Numbered from the stretch's first letter, positions 42,601 to 51,041 are shown. The stretch: DNA of 51,877 bases from Streptomyces candidus (GCF_014207445.1 NZ_JACHEM010000023.1:1-51877), one strand, 5' to 3'. A program made the numbers and translations. The notes: a model not told the origin generated them from the letters alone.

Positions 42601-42992
42601 GCGCTACTGCCCCGACCACGGTGGACGTGGTCCTGGACAAGAGCGCACTGCTTGCCCTGGGCTCGGGGAGTGTCCTGGTCTCGCGGCTCCTGCACCAGTC
42701 CGCCGCCACGGACACCTGGCGTGTTCATGTGGCCCTGAGCGCCCTTGCGGACGCCGACCGGGCCCGTAACGGGGTAGCCGGCCACGTCGCCATGCTCGAC
42801 CAGATCGTCTTCCACCCCCTCGACCTTGCGGCCGTGCTGGCCGCCTCCGGCCAGACACGCACCCTGGGCTGGTCCCACACCCGGCACGTGGCCCGGCCCG
42901 CCCCGGAACGCCCCGAGGGAGCCCGTGTCGTCACCACCGCACCCAAGGACTGGGACGGAGCGGGAGTCCGCATCCTCGACGTCTCGCCCTGA
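42597..42992 (+). CDS. PIN-domain VapC-like toxin
   Basis: A 131-residue PIN-fold RNase toxin. The N-terminal acidic residue sits in VDVVLDKSALLALGSGS, the classic first PIN strand; the chain ends VVTTAPKDWDGAGVRILDVSP, matching the C-terminal PIN strand. Middle acidic residues (ALADADRARNG; DQIVFHPLDLAA) can supply the rest of the metal site. It is coupled to the antitoxin by a GTGA overlap. It is expected to cleave RNA when the antitoxin is degraded. Intact by length and frame, in contrast to the homologous remnant at 38.0 kb. Confidence 0.8.
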   Translation: MSATAPTTVDVVLDKSALLALGSGSVLVSRLLHQSAATDTWRVHVALSALADADRARNGVAGHVAMLDQIVFHPLDLAAVLAASGQTRTLGWSHTRHVARPAPERPEGARVVTTAPKDWDGAGVRILDVSP

Positions 42993-43347
42993 GCCCCCTC
43001 CTCTCGGCAGCCGCCCCCGACCCCGCGGTCGCTGCGTTGCGTGAGAAGTCATGAGGGGCCGTGCGTCTTGATCACCACTGAGGCCGTTGATGGGCTGGCA
43101 GAGATGAATGATCACGTACGCGTTGCGTGGCCGCCTGCACGGAGCACACGGCCGAGAGGCTCGTGCTGGGTGAGCCCGAGGCCCGGGACCGTGCGGCATG
43201 TCGTCGGGCTGCACGCCTCGGCGCAGGTGCACACCCACCTCGGCGGCCGCGCCCCCCGCATGAGCAACGGAGCACCCTCCCCATACCGTGAAGGGGCGAT
43301 CTGGGCCACCTGTTCCTCACGCGGATGTGGGGATTTGGGTATGCCGC
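42993..43347. other. no supportable gene
   Basis: About 350 bases between the toxin gene and a convergent hypothetical gene. A plus-strand frame near 43190-43340 looks weakly protein-like but has no recognised family or start. Confidence 0.35.
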
Positions 43348-43833
43348 CTACGATCCCGAGCGCAAGCCCAGAACACTGTGCTGCACCACGGCCGCGGGAA
43401 GATCGCCCGTCCTCGAAGCCCGGGCAGTCAGCTCCACGAGACCGGCCCGGAGGTCGGCGGCGGGCTCACCAAGGATGATCGCGCTGATGATCAGTTCCAT
43501 CATCAGGCAGTCGTACTCGTCGCCCGTTCTGCGATAGCGCTCCGCATCAGCCTCCACCACAGCAGAGGCGATCCTCCTCCCACCGCCAATCACGGGGGCG
43601 AAGGACGCCTCGTAGACGGCGTGACCGGTCCAACTCCGGTGCATGCAAAGGACATCGCCTTCGGCGAAGACATTCCACTTCTCATCCATGTCCCGGGCTC
43701 GATATCCGCGCTGGATCCGGGCCCAGTCCTTGTCAGTCCAGACACGATCCGGCAGCTGAGTCACCGGATGGGGCGTGTTGATCGGGTGGAGGCGCCGAAA
43801 CGACTCTCGGGTGAGCGGGGGATCGGCAGTCAT
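43348..43833 (-). CDS. conserved hypothetical protein of Streptomyces
   Basis: A 161-residue soluble protein. It begins MTADPPLTRESFRRLHPIN and contains VWTDKDWARIQRGYRARDMDEKWNVFAEGDVLCMHRSWTGHAVYEASFAPV, IASAVVEADAERYRR and LIISAIILGEPAADLRAGLV. Similar proteins are common hypotheticals in Streptomyces genomes, with the conserved DMDEKWN and HRSWTG segments; function unknown. No signal peptide or membrane segment. It stands alone, convergent with the toxin gene. Confidence 0.75.
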   Translation of the reverse strand: MTADPPLTRESFRRLHPINTPHPVTQLPDRVWTDKDWARIQRGYRARDMDEKWNVFAEGDVLCMHRSWTGHAVYEASFAPVIGGGRRIASAVVEADAERYRRTGDEYDCLMMELIISAIILGEPAADLRAGLVELTARASRTGDLPAAVVQHSVLGLRSGS

Positions 43834-43918
43834 GGCGTAATTCTACGGCTGCGCTACTCGCACACGACAGCGAGCAGCTGGCCCCGCCGTACGCCAAGTA
43901 GCGCCGCCTCCAGGGGCC

Positions 43919-44223
43919 TTGATCTCAACCGGGACCGTCGACATCGGCGGCCCCGACAACGCGTTGAGCCGGAAGTACCGCAATGCCGGGGCCCATCCGC
44001 AGGTCGCGTTCGTCGTCGACGGCACGACCCCGCAGGACGAACCCGACGTCGTCGCCCGCGGATGGGGGTGCGGCGTGGAGATCCCCGGCCGCGCCGAGCT
44101 GATCTCGGTCGAAGTGCCGCCCGTGGCACCGGACGTCTTCAGCAACGACGTGGTCCGCTTTCACCCGGAACGCATCATTGCTGGCACCTCGAAGGCAAGG
44201 GAGGCCAAGCCCGCGCGGTCTAG
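43919..44223 (+). pseudogene. PPOX-class F420-dependent oxidoreductase, N-truncated and frameshifted
   Basis: The frame reads ISTGTVDIGGPDNALSRKYRN, PQVAFVVDGTTPQDE, GVEIPGRAELISVEVPP and NDVVRFHPERII, the C-terminal two thirds of a pyridoxamine-5'-phosphate-oxidase-like (split beta-barrel) protein. The N-terminal strands are absent. After RIIA the frame breaks, but one base over it continues WHLEGKGGQARAV and a stop at 44223, the expected C-terminus, so a one-base deletion lies near 44175. Confidence 0.65.
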
Positions 44224-44288
44224 CAGTTGTTGCAGAAGCCCTCCGTGCGGGCATCTCCCCTGTGGGCGCTGGGTGTTGCGGGCTGAGG

Positions 44289-44362
44289 CTTTGTGGGTGG
44301 AGACCTTCACCGGGCTGCGGATGGACCGGTTCGTGAAGCTGGTGAAGGTGGTGCGCGAACGC
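44289..44362 (+). pseudogene. short transposase N-terminal remnant
   Basis: The frame LWVETFTGLRMDRFVKLVKVVRE is the recognition-like N-terminus of IS5-family transposases (TGL...F..LV pattern), cut off after about 25 residues. No inverted repeats could be placed. Confidence 0.4.
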
Positions 44363-44366
44363 CCTT

Positions 44367-44762
44367 TCATGTTCGTGCCGACGGTGCTGCGACCTCGGGG
44401 ACATCATCAACAACCAGTAGTCGCTCGCAGCCAGAGTCCCGCATCCCGCAGTCTGGGGTGCGGGACTTCGCTCGTACGCCAGTTACGGGTGCGCGGGCGG
44501 TCAACTCGCGCTGCGCAAGGTCGAGTCCCTCGTACAGGGAGAGGAGGAGTCGGGCCCTGCTCTGGGTGTGTTCGAGGGTGCCCCGGTCCGGGGCGTCGAC
44601 GGCCAGGTGGCGGTCGACGTCGTCGGCGAGAGCTGCAAGCTGGTCCAGGACCTCGCAGCGCAGGTCGGGGTCCTCGCTGTGGCGCCGGACGTCGTCGCGA
44701 ACCCACCGCGCGTGCCCGGTGATCAGCTGCGTGATCAGCTCCACATCCCGGGGTACGGGCAC
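44367..44762 (-). CDS. hypothetical helical protein
   Basis: A 131-residue frame with LITGHARWVRDDVRRHSEDPDLRCEVLDQLAALADDVDRHLAVDAP and LLLSLYEGLDLAQRELTAR, a helical, charged soluble protein of unrecognised family. The first usable start is a GTG at 44762, but protein-like sequence continues upstream in frame (ARERHVDLGHRALGWDTTTLL) to about 44840, where a terminator hairpin lies. The original start is therefore unclear. The C-terminal about 30 residues run through the transposase scar and may not be native. Confidence 0.45.
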   Translation of the reverse strand: MPVPRDVELITQLITGHARWVRDDVRRHSEDPDLRCEVLDQLAALADDVDRHLAVDAPDRGTLEHTQSRARLLLSLYEGLDLAQRELTARAPVTGVRAKSRTPDCGMRDSGCERLLVVDDVPEVAAPSART

Positions 44763-44848
44763 CAGCAGTGTCGTGGTGTCCCAGCCGAGGGCGCGGTGCC
44801 CCAGGTCGACGTGCCGTTCGCGGGCCTGCGGGTCCAGCTGGACGCGGA

Positions 44849-44884
44849 CCCGGGGGCCCGCCGGTGGGTAGGCGGGCCCCCGGG
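44849..44884 (-). terminator. strong hairpin terminator after the secreted-protein gene
   Basis: CCCGGGGGCCCGCC (44849-44862) pairs perfectly with GGCGGGCCCCCGGG (44871-44884) around an 8-base loop, starting 12 bases beyond the stop of the minus-strand gene at 44896. Confidence 0.85.
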
Positions 44885-44895
44885 GGCGGGGCGGG

Positions 44896-45363
44896 TCAGC
44901 CCTGACTGCAGTAGTCGACCCAGCGGTGCGAGGAGATGTTGTCGTTGATCGACTGACCGAAGCCGCCCTGGCCCGCGCCGTAGGTGAACTTCCACTTCCC
45001 CGACGGGAGGTTGTTCCACGAGTCGCCCCGGCTGATGCAGGCGTGCGCGCCGGTGGCGTTGAGGCCCCAGTAGAGGTCGACCGCGTCGAGGGTGGTGGCG
45101 TGGCCGTTGTTCCAGATGTCGGAGGCCTTGTTGCGGCACGGGCCCCAGGTGTTGGCGTTCCCGCTCCAGAAGCAGGGGGTGCCGCCGCCGTAGGCGTCGG
45201 TCCAGGCGTGCAGCAGACCGTCGGCCGCGGCGGCGCTGCGGCTGGCGGAGGCGGTCTCCTGGCCGTCGGGGCCCACGGGGGCGCCGGAGGCGACCGCCGG
45301 GAGCAGGGCCAGCGTCAGGCCTGCGACGACCGCTCCGGCGGCGGTGAGGTGCTTGCGGATCAT
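44896..45363 (-). CDS. secreted protein with crystallin-like C-terminus
   Basis: A 155-residue exported protein. MIRKHLTAAGAVVAGLTLALLPAVASGAPV is a clear Sec signal peptide with cleavage near residue 28. The mature part is Trp/Gly/Asn-rich with four cysteines (TPCFW, GPCRN, HACIS, DYCSQG) probably forming two disulfides, and GQGGFGQSINDNISSHRWVDYC resembles the last motif of peptidase-inhibitor I36 or beta/gamma-crystallin-like proteins. The exact family is not certain. A strong terminator follows at once, so the gene is monocistronic. Confidence 0.72.
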   Translation of the reverse strand: MIRKHLTAAGAVVAGLTLALLPAVASGAPVGPDGQETASASRSAAAADGLLHAWTDAYGGGTPCFWSGNANTWGPCRNKASDIWNNGHATTLDAVDLYWGLNATGAHACISRGDSWNNLPSGKWKFTYGAGQGGFGQSINDNISSHRWVDYCSQG

Positions 45364-45460
45364 GGGATTCTCCTTGTCTGGCGGCGGGTGCCGCTTGTGT
45401 GCGGATGACCGGTGGACCGGCCGTCCCCGCGGCGGGATGTCGCCGCGGAAGTCTGGGTGG

Positions 45461-46351
45461 TCAGCCTCGGGCGATCACGGCGCGGGCCCGGGGAAGCGCC
45501 GCCCTGGTGAGCCGGGCCAGGTCGGCGTAGACCTCCGGGTGCCGCCGTCGCGAGGCCGTCTCGTAGGACCTGTCGAGGTCGGCGGCGATCCGGGAGAAGT
45601 CCGTGGACAGCGCGCAGGTCGCCTCCGCCACCGCGACGCGGGCCTCCTGGGCCCGGTCGGCGCCGCGTTCCGGGTCGGCCGCGGCGCGGCTCTCCTGCGG
45701 ATCGGCGTACGGAAGTCCGTCGGCCCGCATGCACGCCGCCCAGCGGTCCCGGGCCGACCGGTAGCGCGCGTCCTGCTGGACGGCCGCGACGCGTTCTCCC
45801 GTGAGGAACCGGGTGGTCCGCGTGGCCCGGAACCAGGCGGGCAGGTCGCCGTAGAGGCGTCGTTCGGCCTCCGCCGTACAGCCCTGGTCGCTGTGGCTGA
45901 CGCGCGCGCCGTTCGGCAGGTCCACGGCGAGTCCGGTCGGGCGGGGGCCGTTCAGGGCCGCCACCAGGGCGGCACGGCGCCGGGGCTCCAGCGACCGCAG
46001 GTAGCGGGTGTTCGGGTCTGCGTCGGCGGTCCGCCTGACCGCCGCACGCCGGTCGGAGCCGTAGCCGTGCTCCTTCGCCCACGCCACGTCGTCGACGACG
46101 TAGGGGAATTCGCGCCGGGCGCCGGGGGTGAGGGGCGGGGCCACCCAGAAGCCGAAGCCGCTGCGCCGCATGCAGTCGCGTTCCAGCAGGTCCTCGGCGG
46201 CCTCCAGCGTCTGCTGCGGGCCCACCGGCCGGACGACCGCCTGCGGCGGACGCGGCGTCGTGTCCTTCGCCTGTGCCGCGCATCCGAGCATCAGGGACGC
46301 GGCCGCTGCCACGCCCGCCACCCGTACCGCGTCCCGTGCCGTCGCTCGCAT
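45461..46351 (-). CDS. lipoprotein of unknown function
   Basis: A 296-residue predicted lipoprotein. The N-terminus MRATARDAVRVAGVAAAASLMLGCAAQ has a lipobox (LMLGC, lipidated Cys at about residue 24). The mature part contains LLERDCMRRSGFGFWVAPP, RYRSARDRWAACMRADGLPYADP and VAVAEATCALSTDF; the 'W.ACM...G..Y' pattern is common to many actinobacterial surface lipoproteins of unknown role. GGAGG precedes the ATG at 46351. It is divergent from the large STAND-WD40 gene. Confidence 0.75.
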   Translation of the reverse strand: MRATARDAVRVAGVAAAASLMLGCAAQAKDTTPRPPQAVVRPVGPQQTLEAAEDLLERDCMRRSGFGFWVAPPLTPGARREFPYVVDDVAWAKEHGYGSDRRAAVRRTADADPNTRYLRSLEPRRRAALVAALNGPRPTGLAVDLPNGARVSHSDQGCTAEAERRLYGDLPAWFRATRTTRFLTGERVAAVQQDARYRSARDRWAACMRADGLPYADPQESRAAADPERGADRAQEARVAVAEATCALSTDFSRIAADLDRSYETASRRRHPEVYADLARLTRAALPRARAVIARG

Positions 46352-46618
46352 CCCCGACTCCTCCCGTGCCGTCCTCGCCGTCCTGCCGGGAAGATGTCTA
46401 ACCCGGTCCGGTTGTTCGGCGTCGGGGCGCCTTGGCCGGACAAACAACTCCGAACACAGCACGGCGAAGCGATCCGCGATCCCGCTGGTCACAGCCGTCA
46501 GCGACGGCGGCGCCCGGACGCACCGGGCACATGAACACCGGCGGGAAACAGCCGAATCGGCTCGGTAGCGGTCAGAGCGGCACCGGGCCGGGCAGCATCC
46601 CTGGGAACCGACGGACGC

Positions 46619-49543
46619 ATGGGGCGGGGGGTGAGGGCGGTGGCGCGCAAGGAGCGCCCCCTGGACAGCGGGGACACCCCGGAACTGGCGTTCGCGGCGG
46701 CCCTGCGGCAGTTGCGGGAGAAAGCAGGCAGTCCCACCTACCGGGTGCTCGCGCAGCGCACCCACTACTCCGTCACCACCCTCTCCAGTGCCGCCGCGGG
46801 CCGGGTGCTGCCCTCGTTGCCGGTGGCGCTCGCCTACGTACGCGCCTGCGGCGGCGACGTCGGCGAGTGGGAGCGGCGGTGGCACGAGTCCGCCCTCCGG
46901 CTCGCGGCGGACGCGGTGGAGCCGGAAGCGTGCGGCGCCGAGGGGGGCTCGGCCGCCCCGTATCCGGGGCTCGCCGCGTTCCAGAAGGAGGACGGGGAAC
47001 GTTTCTTCGGGCGTGAGGACCTCACGGACGACCTGGTGCGCCGGTTGGCCGGGCAGCGGTTCCTCGCGGTGTTCGGGGCTTCCGGGTCGGGCAAGTCCTC
47101 GCTGCTGCGGGCCGGGCTGCTGCCCAGGCTGGCGGCCGGCGGCGCGACATCGGCCGTGCTGCTGATAACGCCCGGCCCGCACCCGCTGGAGGAGTGCGCG
47201 ATCGCACTCGCCGCGGAGGCGGGGTCCACCGCCGGGGAGGTGTACGCGGACCTCGCGGCCGATCCGGCGAATCTGCACCGCCTCGTCCGGCAGACGCTCG
47301 CCGGGAGGCCGCCGGACGCCGAGGTGGTCCTGGTGGTGGACCAGTTCGAAGAGGTCTTCACCCTGTGCCGGACCGAGGGGGAGCGGGCCGCCTTCGTCTC
47401 CGCGCTGGTCACCGCGACGGAGGCGCCGAACAGCCGTTGCCGTGTGGTGCTGGGGGTGCGCGCCGACTTCTACGCTCACTGCACGCGCTACGCGCGACTC
47501 CTCGCCCCGCTCGCCACGTCGCAGGTCGCCCTCGGCCCCATGACCGGTGAGCAGTTGCGCCAGGCGATCGTCCAGCCCGCCGCCCGCGCGGGGCTCAGCG
47601 TCGAAGGCGCGCTGGTGGCGGCGCTGGTCGCCGAGTGCCACGGCAAGGACGGGGCGCTGCCGCTGCTCTCGCACGCCCTGCTGGAGACGTGGCGCCGCCG
47701 CCGTGGCAACGCCCTCACCTTGGCCGGGTACCGGGCCGCGGGCGCGATGGAGGGTGCGCTGGCCCGGACCGCGGAGACCTTCTACTCCTCGCTCACCCCG
47801 GCCCAGCAGCGGTCGGCCAGGCAGCTCTTCCTGCGGCTGACCAGCCTGGGCGAGGGGACCGAGGACACCAGACGCCGTCTGCCGTACGAGGAACTCGACC
47901 GCGACGCCGACGTCGCGGCCGTGCTGGAACAGGCGGCGCGCGCCCGGCTGCTCACTCTGGAAGACCGCCACGTAGACGTGAGCCACGAGGCGTTGATCCG
48001 CTGCTGGCCACGGCTGCACCGGTGGCTGGCGGAGGACCGCGAACGGCTTCGCCGCCACCGCGGGCTCACCGAAGCGGCCGGGCTCTGGGAGTCCCTGGAC
48101 CGTGACCCGGACGTGCTGTACCGCGGCACACGGCTGGCCATGGTCGCGGAGTTCGCCGAGAAGCCGGCGTACCGCGGTGAGCTGACGGCGCGCGAGCGGG
48201 CGTTCCTGGACGCCAGCCGGGCGGCCGAGGACCTGCGCCAGCGCGCCCTCGTCCGCCGGTCCCGGCGCCTGCGGCGGCTCGTCGCCCTCCTGGCGGTCGC
48301 CGCGCTGACCGCCTCCGGCGCGGCGGCCTACGCACTGCGTGCCCACCGGGAGATCACCCAGCAGCGCAACGAGATCCTCTCCCGGAACGTGGCCAACGAG
48401 GCGAACGCCCTGCGGGACGGCCAACCGGCCCTGCACACCCGGCTGATGATGGCCGCCTACCAGCTCTCCCCCACGGCCGAGGCCCGGGACGGGCTTCTCG
48501 GTGCGGTGAGCACACCGCTTCCCGGCCGCGGGAAACTCGTCTCCTCCGTCGCCTTCACCGCGGACGGGCGCGGGTTGGCCGCGGGGGGCGACACCAACGT
48601 AGAGCTGTGGGACACGCCCGCAACCGGCCCACCGGTCAGGGCGGGAGCGACGCGGCCCGCCGGCCCGGTGACGTCCGTGGCGTTCGCACCGGGCGGGCGC
48701 ACCCTGGCGGCGGGCCACTTCGACCGCACCGTGCGGCTCTGGGACGTGACCGACCGCCGCCGCCCGAAGCCCACGGCCACGCTGACCGGTCATACCGACG
48801 TGGTCTTCGCCGTCGCCTTCAGCCCGGACGGCCGGACCCTGGCCACCGGGAGCTACGACCACACCGTCCGGCTCTGGGACCTCACCGCGCGCCCGCCCGC
48901 CCTGCGGGCCGTGCTCTCCGGCCACCGGCTGAACGTCAAAGCGGTGGCGTTCAGCCGTGACGGCCGCGTGCTGGCCACCGGTGGCGACGACCGCACCGTA
49001 CAACTGTGGAACGTCGCACGGCCGCGCGAACCGGTCAGGCTGTCCGTCCTCTCCGGGCACCGGAACTTCGTCACCTCGGTGACGTTCGGTCCCGGCGACC
49101 GCACCCTGGTGTCCAGCAGTGACGACCGCACCGTACGGATCTGGGACGTCTCCCAACCCGCCCGTCCCACCGTGCTGTCCACCCTCACCGGGCACCGCGA
49201 AGTCGTCATCGCGGCGGCACTGAGCAGGGACGGACGGCTGCTGGCGTCAGGAGGTTACGACGGTTTCGCTCGCCTGTGGAACGTCGCCGACCCCCGGCAT
49301 CCGGCTTCGGCGGGGGTGCTGGGCGACGGCGGGGCGCTCAACTCGGTGGCGCTGTCCCCCGACGGACGATTCCTGCTCACCGGCGGCGCCGGGCGCACCG
49401 CCCGCCTCTGGCCGACTGACCCCCGGCACGCCGTCGAGCTGGGGTGCGCCAGAGATCCTGCCCCGCTCACCCGGGCGCAGTGGGAGCGCTACTTCCCCGA
49501 CGTCTCCTTCCGGGCTCCGTGCGGCACACCGGGCGGCCCCTGA
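46619..49543 (+). CDS. HTH - STAND NTPase - transmembrane - WD40 protein
   Basis: A 974-residue signal-transduction NTPase. An XRE-like helix-turn-helix lies at about residues 20-85 (LAQRTHYSVTTLSSAAAGRVLPSL). The nSTAND domain has Walker A FGASGSGKSSL (Lys159) and Walker B VVLVVDQFEEVFT (about 237-248). A single membrane helix follows at about 551-575 (LVALLAVAALTASGAAAYAL). The C-terminus holds seven WD40 repeats with endings such as VRLWDVT, VRLWDLT, VQLWNVA and VRIWDVS, enough for one seven-bladed propeller. Domain order suggests a membrane-anchored sensor whose propeller faces out. Such proteins are predicted sensors in conflict or developmental signalling. GTG codons within the first 15 residues are alternative starts. 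Confidence 0.9.
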   Translation: MGRGVRAVARKERPLDSGDTPELAFAAALRQLREKAGSPTYRVLAQRTHYSVTTLSSAAAGRVLPSLPVALAYVRACGGDVGEWERRWHESALRLAADAVEPEACGAEGGSAAPYPGLAAFQKEDGERFFGREDLTDDLVRRLAGQRFLAVFGASGSGKSSLLRAGLLPRLAAGGATSAVLLITPGPHPLEECAIALAAEAGSTAGEVYADLAADPANLHRLVRQTLAGRPPDAEVVLVVDQFEEVFTLCRTEGERAAFVSALVTATEAPNSRCRVVLGVRADFYAHCTRYARLLAPLATSQVALGPMTGEQLRQAIVQPAARAGLSVEGALVAALVAECHGKDGALPLLSHALLETWRRRRGNALTLAGYRAAGAMEGALARTAETFYSSLTPAQQRSARQLFLRLTSLGEGTEDTRRRLPYEELDRDADVAAVLEQAARARLLTLEDRHVDVSHEALIRCWPRLHRWLAEDRERLRRHRGLTEAAGLWESLDRDPDVLYRGTRLAMVAEFAEKPAYRGELTARERAFLDASRAAEDLRQRALVRRSRRLRRLVALLAVAALTASGAAAYALRAHREITQQRNEILSRNVANEANALRDGQPALHTRLMMAAYQLSPTAEARDGLLGAVSTPLPGRGKLVSSVAFTADGRGLAAGGDTNVELWDTPATGPPVRAGATRPAGPVTSVAFAPGGRTLAAGHFDRTVRLWDVTDRRRPKPTATLTGHTDVVFAVAFSPDGRTLATGSYDHTVRLWDLTARPPALRAVLSGHRLNVKAVAFSRDGRVLATGGDDRTVQLWNVARPREPVRLSVLSGHRNFVTSVTFGPGDRTLVSSSDDRTVRIWDVSQPARPTVLSTLTGHREVVIAAALSRDGRLLASGGYDGFARLWNVADPRHPASAGVLGDGGALNSVALSPDGRFLLTGGAGRTARLWPTDPRHAVELGCARDPAPLTRAQWERYFPDVSFRAPCGTPGGP

Positions 49544-49677
49544 CGCCGACGCGCGTTCACGGGGCGACGATGGGCAGGAATTCGTGGACGAAGTGGTGGT
49601 CCCGGCCGATGCCGGGCTCAGTACGTTGCTCCCTCGACATGAACGATGCCGGCAGTGCGCGTCTTTGGCCCGCCTCC

Positions 49678-49968
49678 CTACGTGGTGAGAGCTGCGTCGA
49701 CGAAGGACCGCACGAGCCCGGCGGCTTCCGGCACCGTGACGTTCTTCGTCCAGCGGCTGGGATGGTGCCAGCCGCTGCATTCCAGCTGGAACCGGTGAAC
49801 ACCAGGGGCGGGCTTCAACTCCCGGACATAGGGCTGCTTGCGGCAGAGCCCGTGACGCTCGGTCTGCTGCAGGTGCGCGCGGACGACTTCCAGGCGGAAG
49901 CGGGGCGGCAGGGTCCGCTGTTCGAGGCAGCCACGGCATCCTGAACATCGTCTGGCTCGGGTAGCCAC
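49678..49968 (-). CDS. hypothetical protein, doubtful
   Basis: A 96-codon frame from a GTG at 49968. The C-terminal part, LPPRFRLEVVRAHLQQTERHG...YVRELKPAPGVHRFQLECSGWHH...VPEAAGLVRSFVDAAL, looks like real protein (a beta strand followed by an amphipathic helix). It has no recognised family and no good ribosome binding site, and it starts right after a strong terminator hairpin. It may be a small gene or a 5'-damaged remnant. Confidence 0.35.
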   Translation of the reverse strand: MATRARRCSGCRGCLEQRTLPPRFRLEVVRAHLQQTERHGLCRKQPYVRELKPAPGVHRFQLECSGWHHPSRWTKNVTVPEAAGLVRSFVDAALTT

Positions 49969-49977
49969 CCCGTGACA

Positions 49978-50018
49978 ACGCCCTGGCCCCGGCATCGCAA
50001 CTGCCGGGGCCAGGGCGT
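49978..50018 (-). terminator. very strong hairpin terminator
   Basis: ACGCCCTGGCCCCGGCA (49978-49994) pairs perfectly with TGCCGGGGCCAGGGCGT (50002-50018) around a 7-base loop. It lies about 70 bases beyond the stop of the minus-strand Cys-rich gene at 50086 and probably ends that transcript. Confidence 0.85.
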
Positions 50019-50085
50019 CTCCGACCGTGGTCACGGCCGTATCCACCAGTGGCCACCAGGACTCCAACGCGTTGCCGCCTGGTTG

Positions 50086-50337
50086 TTACCAGCGGCCGCA
50101 GGAGCGTTCGGATCCGAGCTGGACCTCACGTCGGCACTCACAGCAGTCCGGCATACCGCTCACGCGCCGGCCCTCTCCCTCCGCCCACCTGAAGCCGCAC
50201 AGCGACATGGACGCATCCTCTGCGGGACCGGTGGCGTGAGAGCCGTAGCCCGGCACATTCCACGTGACCGTCGTCCCGCCCTCGTAGGGGGCGCCTTCCG
50301 GCCACTCGTACACGTCCTCGGTGGTCGTGCAGCGCAT
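50086..50337 (-). CDS. small Cys-rich protein, paralogue 1
   Basis: An 83-residue protein beginning MRCTTTEDVYEWPEG, with VTWNVPGYGSHA, LCGFRWAEG and the C-terminal PDCCECRREVQLGSE. The Cys pairs suggest a small zinc ribbon. It is clearly paralogous to the gene at 50702-50926 (shared TWNVPxYGSHA, LCGFxWA and CRREVQLGxE). Function unknown. It follows the frameshifted gene at 50345-50587 in the same direction; a GTG at 50367 is an alternative start. Confidence 0.55.
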   Translation of the reverse strand: MRCTTTEDVYEWPEGAPYEGGTTVTWNVPGYGSHATGPAEDASMSLCGFRWAEGEGRRVSGMPDCCECRREVQLGSERSCGRW

Positions 50338-50344
50338 CCGGAGG

Positions 50345-50587
50345 TCAGGACCCTTCCCAGCGGGCACCCCTCCGGGGCCTTGGTCGCGGCGTCGACGGCG
50401 TCGGCCAGGCGCTCGAAGGACTGGTCGTAGTCCTCTCGTAGTCCTCCATGTGGCGCCAGCTGCGCGGCTCCTGGTGCCGCATCAGCTCACGGAACTCCAG
50501 CAGCAGCCGCTCCAGGTCGTGCCGCCCGACCCGCAGGGTGTCGCTCGCGTCGTCGTACGCATCGTCGGGGGTGATCTCCACGGGCAT
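50345..50587 (-). pseudogene. small hypothetical protein broken by an 11-bp tandem duplication
   Basis: AAGGAG precedes an ATG at 50587; the product starts MPVEITPDDAYDDASDTLRVGR and continues HDLERLLLEFRELMRHQEPRSWRHMEDYE. Two adjacent copies of an 11-base unit at 50425-50446 shift the frame; reading across one copy restores DYDQSFERLADAVDAATKAPEGC, a natural helical continuation. The current product is 80 residues with an unnatural C-terminus. Family unknown; it lies between the two Cys-rich paralogues and is probably cotranscribed with the downstream one. Confidence 0.6.
50425..50446 (-). repeat. 11-bp tandem duplication
   Basis: TCGTAGTCCTC occurs twice in direct succession on the plus strand (50425-50435 and 50436-50446; GAGGACTACGA on the coding strand). 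It lies inside the gene at 50345-50587 and causes its frameshift. Confidence 0.9.
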
Positions 50588-50701
50588 CGCGCTACTCCTT
50601 GTCCACGCACGCTGGAGGGCCCGTTTGTGCCGGGAACTCGCGGGCCGGGTAGCCGTATTCGCTGGCTGCCAGCCGGGCGGCAACGCGTCTCCGCACGGTA
50701 G

Positions 50702-50926
50702 TCACGAGGTGCCGCGCAAACGCTCGGCACCGAGTTGGACCTCGCGTCGGCACTCGGGACAGTCCGGCGGCCCTTCCACCCAGCGCGGCCGGTCACCCTT
50801 CGCCCAGCTGAACCCGCACAGCGCCGGGTTCGAGTAGTGCTGGACATGGTCGTCCTCGCTGGCGTGCGAGCCGTAGCGCGGCACGTTCCAGGTGAACACC
50901 GCCTCCCCGTACCAGAGCCAGCACAC
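50702..50926 (-). CDS. small Cys-rich protein, paralogue 2
   Basis: A 74-residue protein from a GTG at 50926: WYGEAVFTWNVPRYGSHASEDDHVQHYSNP, ALCGFSWAKGDRPRW and PDCPECRREVQLGAE. A CxxC near the end and an upstream Cys pair suggest zinc binding. It is the tandem paralogue of 50086-50337, about 45-50% identical by eye, with the broken gene between them. Function unknown. The N-terminus is shorter than in paralogue 1, so the true start may differ. Confidence 0.55.
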   Translation of the reverse strand: MCWLWYGEAVFTWNVPRYGSHASEDDHVQHYSNPALCGFSWAKGDRPRWVEGPPDCPECRREVQLGAERLRGTS

Positions 50927-51041
50927 TTGAACTCATTCGGTAGCGTGGGCTCGTGCTGATGCCCACACGCTTGCCCGTTCTCTTCGCCTCGGTGGCGCCT
51001 CGCCCCCCGGCCGGGGTTGCTGACCCGTCTTTCCTCCGTTG

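Noticed and set aside
45461..49195. A 1244-codon minus-strand open frame running through the STAND-WD40 gene
   Set aside because: Only its last 296 codons (from 46351) form a real lipoprotein with GGAGG and a lipobox; the rest is antisense to clear NTPase and WD40 motifs.
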